DNA from: Pocillopora verrucosa
Lineage: Eukaryota; Cnidaria; Anthozoa; Scleractinia; Pocilloporidae
Direction: 5' to 3'
Assembly (NCBI RefSeq): GCF_036669915.1
Contig: NC_089312.1
Location: 24,436,404-24,500,403 of the forward strand
DNA: 64,000 nt
Shown here: positions 14,101 through 27,900 of the stretch, piece after piece
Numbering within the stretch: the first letter of the stretch is position 1
Layout: each line of letters begins with the position of its first letter
Notes under the pieces: generated by a model
Databases searched by the model: none
Told to the model about the DNA's origin: nothing
Seen by the model: only the letters and a program-made list of their open reading frames with translations
Program-made: the position numbers and the translations under genes

Positions 14101-14199
14101 GAAAAGGAGAAATATCAAATTAAAAGGTTCGGAAGAAGCTGAACCAATAAAACAAAATTAATCCGGTGAAAGTTTTTAATCTTAAACTGAAGTGGTCCA
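11168..14199. other. Intergenic block between lyase copies 1 and 2
   Basis: The first ~0.9 kb is 3' flank shared with the blocks after copies 2 and 3. About 12130-12400 resembles 22600-22860 and 31790-32010. From about 12408 the sequence follows the upstream block at 3533 onward. Short frames such as 11528-11827 and 13065-13292 are not conserved as proteins between the duplicates, so no gene is called. Confidence 0.55.
11371..11376 (+). terminator. Poly(A) signal of lyase copy 1
   Basis: AATAAA about 200 bases after the stop codon, followed by a GT-rich stretch. The signal and its surroundings are conserved after copies 2 and 3. Confidence 0.55.
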
Positions 14200-14819
14200 G
14201 AGGGGGGCATTGGGATTTTCGGTTTTGCGGTTTTGGCTATTTTTTAGACCGGTTTTCGGTTTTTATGCCAACAACTTAGGTTTTTCGGTTTTGGTGTTCA
14301 TTGTGGTTTGCAGATTTTCCGTTTCTTAGCATTTGGTTTTCGGTTATCGCGAAAAATACTAACGGGATTTCGGATTTGATATCCGATGCGGTTTTCGGTT
14401 TTTCCTATTTGACCTATTTGGGTTCCGGTTTCTCTTCGATCTGAGCGGCAATTACGCGCCTTCACTGACTTCGAATAGCCGCTAAACGCAAATGTTATCA
14501 AGAGGAATGCGTGACAAACAATTTAAATATCGCAGGGATCCCTAGGTAGCCTACGTGTAGCCGTACCCTCCCCCTCCCCTAAGGTGGGGGAGAGGGGAGG
14601 TTACGGCTACACGTAGGGTAAAGCTACATTACCAGAGTTTCTTTATCAACGCCACCTCGAAGTTGGTGACCAAGTTACAGGCCATACGTGCACGTGACTT
14701 ATTGATTCAACAGTTTGCATACAGTTTTTCGGTTTTGATCCAATTTTTTTTCGGTTTTTCTGTTTTGGATAATTTTTTCTACGGTTTTGCGGTTTCTAGT
14801 GGGCCCCAATGCCCCCCTC
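14200..14819. mobile_element. Non-autonomous transposon with 15-bp TIRs and TTTTCGG-rich interior
   Basis: The ends are perfect 15-bp inverted repeats (GAGGGGGGCATTGGG at the left, its complement at the right). The flanks are CA duplicated, or TCCA if the element is taken two bases shorter. The duplicated block at about 5260-5300 lacks the insert, which gives an empty site. The interior is built from imprecise TTTTCGGTTTT motifs and contains a strong hairpin with 16-bp arms (14550-14565 and 14602-14617) around a C-rich loop. No transposase frame was found, so it would depend on an enzyme supplied elsewhere. Superfamily not assigned. Confidence 0.8.
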
Positions 14820-15108
14820 CATCAGCAACATCAACGTTCACTAAGAGCAAATTTACTTGTCCAGTGCACTGAGAAAGACTTTTACCTTCCGTTGTCTCGG
14901 TGTTTCGTTGCTTTCCTTTCTTTACGATTACACGGCATCTGCTTTTGCTGATAGCTATTCTTATAATGATAGTTCAGTATGAAAATGAACAAAATTCTCT
15001 ATAAAAAGCACTGTCTCTTTATATTTACTTATTTTACTCTTGGTAAAAAAAATTAAAAAAAAACCATCAATACGCACAATGTGGTAGCCTCAGTACCTTA
15101 ACCTTCCA

Positions 15109-15350
15109 GGGCCCAGTTGTTCGAAGGCCGATTAGCGCTAACCCAGGGTTAAATTTTAATCTAGGTTTCTATATTTCTTTGTTCAAAAGCTGTTTGAGGG
15201 TAATTTTCTTCATTTATTTTTAGAGCATTCAATCAACAAATTGAAGACAAAAAGATTTAAGCTGAATTTTTTTTTTCAAGCTTTCAGATCTTAAATCAAA
15301 TTTTATACTAACCCTGGGTTATCTTAACCCAGCTTTGAACAACCCGGCCC
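15109..15350. mobile_element. Small MITE with imperfect ~42-bp TIRs
   Basis: The left end GGGCCCAGTTGTTC and the right end GAACAACCCGGCCC are inverted repeats that continue inward for about 42 bp to AACCCAGGGTTA and TAACCCTGGGTT. The corresponding places upstream of copy 1 (near 5585) and copy 3 (near 24030) read straight through without the insert. The flank repeat is a few bases (CAG or CCAG), its exact limits ambiguous because the TIR starts with the same letters. No coding capacity. Confidence 0.78.
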
Positions 15351-16292
15351 AGAAGAACAACAGCTTGGCATTCATCAGTTTCATAGTTTCATACCTTTTT
15401 TACAATGTCTTACTACAAATCAAAGACCCATAGCATCACAAGCATTAGTTATAAACAGAAGAGTTGTAAAGTGTAGACCTACAAGAAAAGTCCACGGATA
15501 ACAACAATTTCTTTTGCCGGTAACCTCTCAAAATTTGACAGGCAAATACTTCCCAAATTAAATATCATTATCTAGAACTCAAAGAGTTGATGATATTTCA
15601 AATTTAATTTGTACCCTAAAGATGTGGGAATCGTTTAAAGGAAATCGATTCTTCCACAGTTTCCCCTAATTTCCCCACATTTGAGACAAGACTAAGAAAT
15701 GAAAGCTTAAACACGGAAATTTTTACCCCATATTTCCTCAAAACCCATGAAAGGTGAATTCATAGAGGCGCAAATGAATGCTATTAAAAGAAAATAAGGT
15801 CTACTAGTAGCGTATATACAAGATTACTTTTAAAGTTCGCTTACGGCATTTTTCCAAGTTTGTCATTCTCCGTTTTTCCATACAAACTAAAAAAATATGT
15901 GTGGCTAGAATACTTTCTTTAACATATTTTAGGGATTAAACATCGCATTAAGCTGAGTTATTTATCATATTTTTATTTTAATTTTATTTCATTCGAGTAA
16001 TTAGACATCCCTCGGATATCAAGGAGAAGAACATAGGCGTAGATTCCCATTGATAGAGGTCAGAAAAACCTAATTTATAAAACATATAGAACAAACTGAT
16101 TTAATTCATTAATTAAGTCAACCGACCAACATATGCGCACTGTGAAGGTTTGTGTTACGCACTCTCTGAAATGATTATATATCAGGGTATATATTTCTGC
16201 AAAACGAATTACGAAATTGTTACGGTTTATCTTTGTTCAATGATTAAAATCAAGTTAAGATATTTCTCTTGTATACTTTTGTTTAAGGAAAA
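15351..16292. other. Shared 5' flank of the lyase genes
   Basis: This ~0.95 kb is kept in order upstream of copies 1 (5590-6538), 2 and 3 (24030-24976), while more distal sequence differs for copy 3. It holds no open frame. A TTATATATC box at 16175-16183 is the best promoter candidate. The sequence just before the start codon ends in TTTAAG, and in the decayed copy it is CTTTCAG, so an intron acceptor in the 5' UTR is possible. Confidence 0.45.
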
Positions 16293-19200
16293 ATGTCTGT
16301 GAAGAGAAGAACTTCAGGATTTTCATTTCTCATTCTGACTGGTCTAGCGTTGTTGCTGATAGATCAGGCGGCTGGTATGTTTCTTAAGCCGAGGATAATA
16401 AGTTTTTTTTAGCATCGATACTAAATCAAACGCCAAATATCCACGTTCTTGGAGTAAACAGTGCGGTCAGTAATTTTCTTTAATTCACACAATCACACAG
16501 TCTAGACTGTTTTGTTCGACAAGCAGAACCTTCTGTAGTTTACAGAATAAGTACTAAAAAGGTTTTGAGCACATTAAATTAAAGGGATTCATGCAATTAT
16601 TCGTGTGGCAGTTAAATTGAAGCGTAAATCAAATTTATTGTAAGAATCGAATGATGCGCTAGGTGAATTATTTTCATCTACCCATTTTATTCATACAATG
16701 ATTCCCATTTATTCTTTAACACAATTGACAGGAAAGCGTCCTGACAAGATACTAGATTTCGAAGACACAGTTGAGCAAAGCTGCCTCGTTACAGTGCCGA
16801 AAACACAAGGAAAGATTTCTTTCTCGACATCAGTGGCCAAACACGGGACAACATCACTTAAATGGGAATCGAGTGCTAACGGAGAATCTAAGTTAAGGTA
16901 CAAGCTTCCAAAATCGGCTCACATCAAGGGCAAGAAACTCAGAGGAGGAGGTGTTAAAATGTGGATCTACAAGGATACTCCTTCTAGTGGAAGTAAGATG
17001 GAAGTAAGGCTGGCAGAAAAAAAAAAGAAGAAAATGGTTACGCGGGTAGGATCTTTTGAAATAAACCTGGGATTTTCAGGCTGGAGAGGAATATGGATGT
17101 CATTCGATGAATGCAAACAAACTAGAGACAGCCTCACAGGTTCCTCATCGATCACAAGGATGGACTTTGTTTTAAACCATGAAGATACCATTTACATAGA
17201 TTTACTTGGCTTTGTGGCAAAAATGTCCAAACAATCTCGCGATAAGATTGTTACAACTATCACGAGATTTGGCTCAAAGTACGATTCCAGTAACTTTTGG
17301 CAGCAGACTTATCGCTGGAGTCAGCAGACACCCTCTGCTCTTCCGACCTCTGTTGATTCTTCAAAGACTACTCACCTTGCTCACATTGAAAGTCGCTTAC
17401 ATAACTGGTATGCTGATGAGACACAAACCACTTATGATTTCATGGGAGAGATGAAGAAACGTTGGAATACTCTTCAGGAGAGCTTCGATGATGCCCATAA
17501 AGAATACGATAGACTAACATTTACAAGTGAGCCCGATTCAAGTACTCCGGGCTCCAACAAAATCGTGATCACCGCTCCTCCATTATTTTGTCGTAACTGT
17601 AAAATGGGGACAAGGACATATTCAGCAACTGATCCAACCAGAAAGTTCAGCTTTCCTATTATGCGTATTATGTTGCCTCTAGCTCTCGAGTATTACCTTA
17701 AGTCCCGTTCCAACGAGATAACTAAGACAGTAAATAAAGAGACGTCCAAACTGTGTTCTGGAGATGCTGCCATGATGCAACGATCCGTCCAAAAGATTTG
17801 CGGAAAATGGACAAAGATACAGGATGAGTTCCGAAACTATCTCAGCACTTTAACTTGTACCGAAAACAACGTCCGTAAATCACTGCAGTTTATCAACAAA
17901 GCACGCCTTCAGAGAATCCTCAATCTACTTGATTATATTGAAGATCAAGGATGGGCAGATGGAAGTGGAATAGGCTCTCTGGATCACGAAATGAATCGAG
18001 ATGGTGCTGGATACATGCACACTCTTTTTCTTCTAAAGAACTCTTTACACCAGGACCCAAGAAATAAAACCAGATTGGTGAATATGATAAACACTGCCAA
18101 ATGGTACAATGATTTTGGAGAAGTTTATCAATCGAAATTCGAGTTCAAAGGAACGACGGCCGACAGAATGATCACAATATTGCTATTTCGACTGATGATT
18201 GTCTTGGCGATGCCTGCTACCACAGATATGGAAAAAAAGGAAAGGCAGAGGGATATGGATGCTTTGAAAAAGTGGATGGATAATGCCCTGAGTATCAACA
18301 AAGCATTTGGAGGGGTCATCAAACCTGATTATACCGGTTTTCATCACAAAGCGTTCTATGCATCTGCCTACGTTCCACATGCTTTGCACACAGCAGCACA
18401 AGTGCAATATCTGTTAGAAGGAACAAACTTTGCTTTATCAGATGCATCTAAACGAAATTTACTGGAGGCTCTCAAAACAATGAGGCTTATATCCGTGAAG
18501 TACTCTACCCCAAGCAGTGTTGGAGGACGTTTCCCAGACTTTTCAAAGGAGGCTCTAATAAATATCCTCCCGGCATACGCGTACATCAGTGTCTCCTATT
18601 CATCCCAGTCATTGGCATCGACTCCACCGAAAGGGATAACTATTCCAAACACCAAAGACGCAGGCATGTTTCTACGTTTGTATGAAACATCGGACAAAAA
18701 TGTGAAAAAGTATATGGAAGATGGGAAGGTTTACAAGGGTAAATCGTACATGAACAGTCTTGGATGCCTGAAAATAATGAATGCGGTAAGTTAATCATGT
18801 TGGTTGGCCAAAGTGAACAGCATGATTATCTGATACAAATACTCACACAAAAAAGCGTGGTTAAAAAATAGGATGGTTTTTAGATAAAAGATGTTCATCC
18901 ATTCTTTTGTCTAACTTTGGTGTATTAGTAGACTATTGACAACAATAAAGAAAAATGTAGGCAGAAAAAAAATTTTGGAGAACGAATATCGCAAAACTGT
19001 AGGAAATCGAAGAAAAATATTGATTTACAACTGGATGATTTGATTCGAGATTTTCAATTGCTTAGTCTCAATGGTTTATACGCTGCTAATATATGATTAA
19101 TCACACAGACTTAATTTGTGAAACATCATTATTACTGTCGATCCATTGGAATATAATTTAGGGCTAATAAGGGCTAACATATATCAAACTGTACTCTTGA

Positions 19201-20851
19201 AAAGAGTATAAAGAAGGCCAGGATATCTATTCGCATTAAGCGAGAATACATATCGTTTTAATTATATAGTGAAAGTTACGAGTTAACTTACCGCCGTATT
19301 CTTTAAAGTCCCACTTGCGAAAGATGAATCTGTCTCCTTTTCATGTTGCATCGTTAATTCAAAAGATCTCTCAAATGAACAGATATTTTTCCATTACAGC
19401 TCAAATCTAAAGCCACAACCTATGAGCACTCTCCTGAAGGTCACTGGTCCAAGAACTTTGCTGCTCTCTCAATACATCGTCGTAAGGACTGGGCCGTTAC
19501 AGTCAAAGGTTTCAACAGGTTTGTCTGGGACTTTGAGGGCTCCACAAAGAAGAAAACACCAGAAAATGCCTTTGGTACCTATCAAAGCCATGGTTCAATG
19601 TTGATAGCAAATAGTGAAGAGGCGCTAAAAGCTCACGATATAGATAACGGATGGGACTGGACAAAGGTTCCTGGAGCAACGACGATGACTTTGACGTTAT
19701 CGCAAATAAGGCTCAAAAAGGCACGAAATTTTAGTCCTCTTTCCTATGCTGGCGGAGTTACCTATAAAGGGCCAGAGCCTCTATCCAGCGGAGTATTTGG
19801 AATGGACTTTCATCAACCAGAATATCAATTTTTTGACGAGGATCATCCGTATCGTAAAGTTAAGCTTCACTTTAAGAAATCTGTCTTCTTTTTCCAAAAT
19901 GTTTTAGTCTGCCTTGGAAGTAATATTAAAATAGATAACGGTGGAACAACTAAGGCACAAACTACACTTTTTCAAGACAAACTGGTGAGAGGTGCATCTG
20001 AATTTTCCATTAAAATAAACGACAAGACCAAAGGTAGCTCAGATATAGGTAAAGCTGGAAACCCTCTTTCTGCAGACCCAAAAAGAGGCTATACTACTTT
20101 AGTCGACACCAAAGGCAACAGTTATTACATTCCAGGATCAAGTGCATCTGATCTCAAAGTACATATCCAAAATCAAAATTCTAAGACCACAGCTGTTGTC
20201 GACTCCAGCGGTATCTACGCTACAGCCTGGCTAGAGCACAGTTCCACGAATGCCAAGTACGAGTACGCTGTATTTGTAAAAACAGACTCTTACAGAAGCA
20301 CTGCCACCGCTAACTGGGATCGCCTACATACGAATTCAAATCGGGTGCTGTACTCGGTTCTACAACAAGACGATAAGGCACACGTAGTACAATTTGGTAT
20401 ATCACCACAGCGTAATGCCATCATAACACCATTGTACGGCTATGTAATCTTTGATTCCACGTCAAAACTCCCTAAGGGTGGTTTAATCACAAAAGTGACC
20501 AAGCAATGTCGCATCATGGTCGAACAGAATTCCCGATTCGTCTTTTTAAGCATCAGCTACCCTGACTTGAATTTCAATGTCGACGGGGAGCTGAAAACCT
20601 CAGGCGACGTCAACAAGGAGGAACTCTATGAGCTAGAAAGTCGTGAAGTGGAAATTGAGGTCACCTTATCAGTGGATGTGAAAACAACCCTCCCTGATTC
20701 AGCGGTTATCGTACATGGATCTCCTGCCGGGTATCAACCGAGGATTGAAGTAAAGCGTCTGGCTTCCTCCCCTCCCCCAGGAAAAGGAAAGATAATTGCA
20801 TTTAAAAATCTCAAGAATGGATTCAGCGTTGAAGTGAAATTGGAGAAATAA
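16293..20851 (+). CDS. Secreted chondroitin ABC lyase-like polysaccharide lyase (PL8), copy 2
   Basis: Three coding exons: 16293-16374, 16732-18785 and 19400-20851, giving 1195 residues. Architecture and motifs are as in copy 1: signal peptide, N-terminal sandwich, catalytic domain with the HHKAFY and GGRFPDF segments, super-sandwich with VKGFNRFVWDFEGS. Relative to copy 1 it lacks one codon in the linker near 17520 (SEPDSST against SKPDSST) and one codon at GGTTKA. It carries a divergent stretch in exon 3 (about 19950-20090, with DKTKGSSD in place of DGVTKDSSD) that it shares with copy 3 only. Splice donors are GTATGT and GTAAGT, and acceptors GACAG and TACAG. No frame breaks were seen, so it is probably functional. 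It is very close to copy 3, so the two probably split most recently. Confidence 0.88.
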
Positions 20852-23800
20852 CCTGATATGGTCTAAAAAGACTTCCAAAAGATTGCCTTGGTCACAATTG
20901 ATTTATCTACTTGCTCATATTCTTAGATATATCCTTGCCTATTATATTCATGCTATAGAGAATTTATTTAGTTCAATGGCGATCACCATATGTTGATCCG
21001 GATTGAAGTACTTGCAATAAGAATTATGTGGATACATAATCTCACATGATAAATAATAAACGTAGCGGTCTGAAAACAGTCTTTGTATTTGTCTCGTTAC
21101 TGCAGTTGCTTGTTTATAGGAATTGAATTTGATTACAAGAGTTCATCCACGATGGCATTATATCCGTTTTCCCTTGACCTAATTTTGGAGTTTTAGTGTT
21201 CAGTCGTAGTCCAATAAATTCAGTTTTTTGTTACGAGCTATTGTTTATGAGAAAGGGGAAACGAAACGAAATCAGCCGAAAATTCGTTTTGATCAAAGTA
21301 GGAAAACCTTTAAAGAAACAATCCGAAAGGTTTATGTCTCTACAAGAGTTCAATTGAGTCTTAAATGCTCACACATTTAAAATAAGATATTTTGCAAGGC
21401 ATACAAAAGTTATTTACGATCCAATATTCAATTTTTCAATGTTTGTGTAATCGTACTTATGAATCGGAATTCGGAACTCCAGCCTTTAAGCTGACGCCAT
21501 GCATGGACTTCCCTTACTTTGTTTTCAAATAACAATAAACAGTACAATTTTTATTATTTGGGGAAATTATTGCACATTTATAAGCTCCCTACCAACTGGA
21601 TAAACTGGATTAAGCTGTCTCGAGTCATAAAGCTCCATTATGTTGCGAACAACTTCTAAGTCGCACCTCTACCTCTACGATCCTATTTCCATGAAATTAA
21701 CGTATCGCCTAAGAAAGTGATGATCCCGATTTTGAAAAAATATTCGCGAATCTTAGAGTCAAAGTGCTCTAACCTGCTTTAGGTGACCTCAGTGAGAAGA
21801 ATGAATTATTGCGAGAGGAAAAAACGTCCTTGAGACGAAAGCAAATGGCAAATAGTTTAATCAAAAAGCATAAAGGAGCGTACGAGATATTGAGCTCATT
21901 GTACTAGATTGAGAGTTTTTCATTTTCTTTAAACGCTTTTTTTTTCTCATTTTAAATTTTGACAACACGCAGTCTACCACTGTCAACTTATGTTTCAATT
22001 TTAACTTCAATAACAATGAACTTTAAAACCAAAATGTAATTTTTATGATTTGTCCTTAATAAGTCACATTCGTTACCTACCTCCAATATTTGATTGTCCT
22101 CTACCAAGATGTCTAACGGTGATGACACATTCAAATATGGTACCGTCAGTGATAGAACAACAAATTTTTCAATCAGAAAAGTAATCTTTTCTCAGGCCAG
22201 ATAAGAGAGTGCAAGCTCGTTAGAGTCAGCCAGGCGAAAAAAAGTAACTGATGTGCTAACAATAAGATAAATTTATTTCGAACGAAACAGGTGGTTATGT
22301 TGACTCTTACGCGAATTATTTCCAATACTACTTTTTGCGGTCGTACATGGATGGTACCTTGGCCACTCTTGGTACTCTCGAAATAAACAAATCTCTGTTA
22401 ATAAATAAATATCCAGTGTTTGCTAATAAATATCCAGCCGTCTTAAACTCTCGCTTGTCGATAATTATGTTATATATTTTAAGCTGAAAAAATATAAATC
22501 TCTTAACTAAGTTCTTTTCTTGACAATGAGAAGCATACTGTCAATTTTGACTAAGGCATTTCTCGCATTAAAAAGTTAGTCTTTTAGTGAAAGTGTGTCT
22601 TATCTCAAATACAGTTCACAGTGATAACTCGCCAACTGACCAACTCTAACGTAAAACTTTTTCCGTCAATAAACCATTCCAAAGTCAATCTTTAAAATAA
22701 AAGTTCGTTGAATTTATTTAAAAAATTCAAGCTAGCCTCATTTCAACTTTTGCACAAAAAATTAGTGAGATTTGTCCTTTTTTCGGAAAATAAAAATTTC
22801 CTCCATATCAAACCAAATTCTCGTTTATTATTTCCCCATTGCCGTTTTACAAACAGACATGGACAATAAATCTTGTGTGATCTTGAACTGCTTTGTCAAT
22901 GAAAACAGATTACGTTATAAGTTGGTACTCAGCAAATCAGAGAACGTCACGATTTCCATGACTGGATTGCAAAAACATTTTCAAATAGTTTTATTTAAAT
23001 AGAACGTCTTATCTTTGGATACCAAAAAGGATACATTACTAAAAGGTTTCCTTTATACCAACAAAGGTAGGATGTTCATTTTTTAACTGAATAATCAATC
23101 GGCTATCTTGGTTAAGTTCGGTAAGTTGGTCATCACCTAATCTCTTTATAAACAATTTTCATACGCAAATCAGCTTTTGAAATTTTTACATCCTCTTAAT
23201 TTGAATTATATTTCTACCCCTACAGAGAACTGAAACAATACCTCACGGAAAATTCAATACTTTAAGCAAAGGTACGTGGGTCAATTTTACTGCACACCAG
23301 TTTTTATGTAATCGAATTGGTTTGATAACCAAAAATTTCCTCCAAGTCAGATACGACGATTGCCTTAGTCATCCACATTTTGAAAAGCTATATTTTTATA
23401 ATGACAAATGAGTGATGGGATCAATTCAATGAATCCTTGTACGAAATGACGGTCTCTGTTTTTTTTTCGTCATTATTATTACTTTGCTTAAATAATAATG
23501 ATTTAAAAATGGTAATTTTGCTATTTATTAAAAAAAAACTTAATATGCTTTATGGAATAGATCCCTTAATTCCACGAAGAAAAAATAATTTCGCATTCAT
23601 CAAGTACATGTCTTTTCTAACAAATTGCAAATGGTAGCCACAACGTAACACAAACTGAGAAGACATACGAGAAAAGTCAATGAATAATGACAATGTTTCC
23701 GCCGGTGATCTCTCAAAATTTGACAGGAAAAATCCCACCTGTACTAATGGAGGTTCCCCCTTGAGAAAAGGTGCCAGTAAAGACCGCCAAGCGCTCACAA

Positions 23801-24858
23801 AGTGATCCGCAAGCACAAAGAGTTTGGAGTTGGTGTAAAATATTTTCAGAGGCGAGAATAACATCAAATATTTCCTAGAATTCAAAGTAAGGTAACATAT
23901 TTATTCTATTAACACTTCCGTGTCCAAGAAATGGCACACCTTATATTAAGATATTATTGATGTCTAAGCTTCAATGAAAGTTGGGCAGGTGACTGCCTCG
24001 TGTAAAAGTAAATAACTGAGAAAAATTACCTTCCAGAAGAAAAACAGCTTGGCATTCATCAGTTTCATAGTTTCATACCCTTATTTACAATTTCGTACTA
24101 CAAATCAAAGCCCCATAGCATCACAAGCATCAGCTATAAACAGAAGAGTTGTAAACTGTAGACCTACAAGAAAAGTCCACGGATAACAACAAATTCTTTT
24201 GCCGGTAACCTCTCAAAATTTGACAGGCGAATACTTCCCAAAGTAAGTATCATTATCTAGAACTCAAAGAGTTGATGATATTACAAATTTCATTTGTACC
24301 CTAAAGATGTGAGAATCGTTTGAAAGAAATTGATTCTTCCACAGCTTCTTTTAATTTTCCCACGCTTGAGACAAGACCAAGAAATGAAAGCTTCAACACT
24401 GAAATCTGTACCCCATATTTCCTCATAACCCATGAAAGGTGAATTCATAGAGGTACAAATGAATGCGATTAAAAGAAAATAAGGTCTACTAGTAGCGTAT
24501 ATACAAGATTACTTTTAAAGTTCGCTTACGGCGTTTTTCCAAGTCTGTCATTCTCCGTTTTTCCATACAAACTAAAAAATATGTGTGGCTAGAATACTTT
24601 CTTTAACATATTTTAGGGATTAAACATCGCATTAAGCTGAGTTATTTATCATATTTTTATTTTAATTTTATTTCATTCGAGTAATTAGACATCCCTCGGA
24701 TATCAAGGAGAAGAACATAGGCGTAGATTCCCATTGATAGAGGTCAGAAAAACCTAATTTATAAAACATATAGAACAAACTGATTTAATTCATTAATTAA
24801 GTCAACCGACTAACATATGCGCACTGTGAAGGTTTGTTTTACGCACTCTCTGAAATGA
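20852..24858. other. Intergenic block between lyase copies 2 and 3
   Basis: The block up to about 22360 is repeated almost base for base at 29600-31085 after copy 3. The part from about 22600 to 24010 is repeated at 31790-33385. From about 24030 it becomes the shared 5' flank of the lyase genes. The second duplicate carries ~230 bp near 32520-32745 that is absent near 23390. A 111-codon minus-strand frame (23550-23885) survives in the duplicate (32881-33246) but looks like a by-product of recent duplication. No gene is called. Confidence 0.5.
21055..21060 (+). terminator. Poly(A) signal of lyase copy 2
   Basis: AATAAA about 200 bases after the stop, at the position equivalent to the signals after copies 1 and 3, followed by T/GT-rich sequence. 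Confidence 0.55.
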
Positions 24859-24867
24859 TTATATATC
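24859..24867 (+). promoter_or_regulatory. TATA-like box upstream of lyase copy 3
   Basis: TTATATATC lies 110 bases before the start codon and is conserved at 6434-6442 and 16175-16183 before the other two intact copies. Role inferred from position and conservation alone. Confidence 0.25.
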
Positions 24868-24976
24868 AGGGTATATATTTCTGCAAAACGAATTACGAAA
24901 TTGTTACGGTTTATCTTTGTTCAATGATTAAAATCAAGTTAAGATATTTCTCTTGTATACTTTTGTTTAAGGAAAA

Positions 24977-27900
24977 ATGTCTGTGAAGAGAAGAACTTCA
25001 GGATTTTCATTTCTCATTCTGACTGGTCTAGCGTTGTTGCTGATAGATCAGGCGGCTGGTATGTTTCTTAAGCCGAGAATAATAAGTTTCTTTTAGCATG
25101 GATACTACTTCAAACGCCAAATATCCACGTTCTTGGAGTAAACAGTGCGGTCAGTAATTTTCTTTAATTCACACAATCACACAGTCTAGACTCTATTGTT
25201 CGACAAGCGGAACCTTCTGTAGTTTACAGAATAAGTACTAAAAAGGTTTTGAGCACATTAAATTAAAGGGATTCATGCAATTATTCGTGTGGCAATTAAA
25301 TTGAAGCGTAAATCAAATTTAATGTAGGAATCGAATAATGCGCTAGGTGAATTATTTTCATCTACCCATTTTATTCATAAAATGATTCCCATTTATTCTT
25401 TAACACAATTGACAGGAAAGCGTCCTGACAAGATACTAGATTTCGAAGACACAGTTGAGCAAAGCTGCCTCGTTGCAGTGCCGAAAACACAAGGAAAGAT
25501 TTCTTTCTCGACATCAGTGGCCAAACACGGGACAACATCACTTAAATGGGAATCGATTGCTAACGGAGAATCTAAGTTAAGGTACAAGCTTCCAAAATCG
25601 GCTCACATCAAGGGAAAGAAACTTAGAGGAGGGGGTGTTAAAATGTGGATCTACAAGGATACTCCTTCTAGTGGAAGCAAGATGGAAGTAAGGCTGGCAG
25701 AAAAAAAAAAGAAGAAAAAGGTTACGCGGGTAGGATCTTTTGAAATAAACCTGGGATTTTCAGGCTGGAGAGGAATATGGATGTCATTCGATGAATGCAA
25801 ACAAACTAGAGACAGCCTCACAGGTTCCTCATCGATCACAAGGATGGACTTTGTTTTAAACCATGAAGATACCATTTACATAGATTTACTTGGCTTTGTG
25901 GCAAAAATGTCCAAACAATCTCGCGATAAGATTGTTACAACTATCACGAGATTTGGCTCAAAGTACGATTCCAGTAACTTTTGGCAGCAGACTTATCGCT
26001 GGAGTCAGCAGACACCCTCTGCTCTTCCGACCTCTGTCGATTCTTCAAAGACTACTCACCTTGCTCACATTGAAAGTCGCTTACATAACTGGTATGCTGA
26101 TGAGACACAAACCACTTATGATTTTATGGAAGAGATGAAGAAACGTTGGAATACTCTTCAGGAGAGCTTCGATGATGCCCATAAAGAATATGATAGACTA
26201 ACATTTAGGAATAAGCCCGATTCAAGTACTCCTGGCTCCAACAAAATCGTGATCACCGCTCCTCCATTATTTTGTCGTAACTGTAAAATGGGGACAAGGA
26301 CATATTCAGCAACTGATCCAACCAGAAAGTTCAGCTTTCCTATTATGCGTATTATGTTGCCTCTAGCTCTCGAGTATTACCTTAAGTCCCGTCCCAACGA
26401 GATAACTAAGATAGTAAATAAAGAAAAGTCCAAACTGTGTTCTGGAGATGCTGCCATGATGCAACGATCCGTCCAAAAGATTTGCGGAAAATGGACAAAG
26501 AGACAGGATGAGTTCCGAAACTACCTCAGCACTTTAGCATGTACCAAAAACAACGTCCATAAAGCACTGCAGTTTATTAACAAAGCACGCCTCCAGAGAA
26601 TCCTCAATCTACTTGACTATATTGAAGATCAAGGATGGGCAGATGGAAGTGGAATAGGCTCCCTTGATCATGAAATGAATCGAGATGGTGCTGGATACAT
26701 GCACACTCTTTTTCTTCTAAAGAACTCTTTACACCAGGACCCAAGAAATAAAACCAGATTGGTGAATATGATAAACACTGCCAAATGGTACAATGATTTT
26801 GGAGAAGTTTATCAATCAAAATTCGAGTTCAAAGGAACGACGGCCGACAGAATGATCACAATATTGCTATTTCGACTGATGATTGTCTTGGCGATGCCTG
26901 CTACCACAGATATGGAAAAAAAGGAAAGGCAGAGGGATATGGATGCTTTGAAAAAGTGGATGGATAATGCCCTGAGTATCAACAAAGCATTCGGAGGAGT
27001 CATCAAACCTGATTATACCGGTTTTCATCACAAAGCGTTCTATGCATCTGCCTACGCTCCACATGCTTTGCACACAGCAGCACAAGTGCAATATCTGTTA
27101 GAAGGAACAAACTTTGCTTTATCAGATGCATCTAAACGAAATTTACTTGAGGCTCTCAAAACAATGAGGCTTATATCCGTGAAGTACTCTACCCCGAGCA
27201 GTGTTGGAGGACGTTTCCCAGACTTTTCAAAGGAGGCCCTAATAAATATCATCCCGGCATACGCGTACATCAGTGTCTCCTATTCATCCCAGTCATTGGC
27301 ATCGACTCCACCGAAAGGGATAACTATTCCAAACACCAAAGACGCAGGCATGTTTCTACGTTTGTATGAAACATCGGACAAAAATGTGAAAAAGTATATG
27401 GAAGATGGGAAGGTTTACAAGGGTAAATCGTACATGAACAGTCTTGGATGCCTGAAAATAATGAATGCCGTAAGTTAATCATGTTGGTTGGCCAAAGTGA
27501 ACAGCATGATTTTCTGATACAAATACTCGCACAAAAAAGCGTGGTTAAAAAATAGGATGGTTTTTAGATAAAAGATGTTCATCCATTCATTTGGCTAACT
27601 TTGGTGTATTTGTAGACTATTGAAAAAAATAAAGAAAAATGCAGGCAGAAAAACAATTTTGGAGAACGAATATGGCAAAACTGTAGGAAATCGAAGAAAA
27701 ATAATGATTAACAACTGGATGATTTGATTCGAGATTTTCAACTGCTTAGTCTCAATGGTTTATGTGCTGCTAATATATGATCAATCACACAGACAAAATT
27801 TGTGAAACATCATTATAACTGTCGATCCATTGGAATAAAGTTTACGGTTAATTCATGGGCAATTTGATTGGACGTTATATTCATTGTATATAATTTAGGG

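Noticed and set aside
23550..23885. Minus-strand frame kept at 32881-33246
   Set aside because: Conservation follows from recent block duplication. The more distant homologous block near 5.7 kb does not keep the frame, and no start context, splice or known motif supports it.
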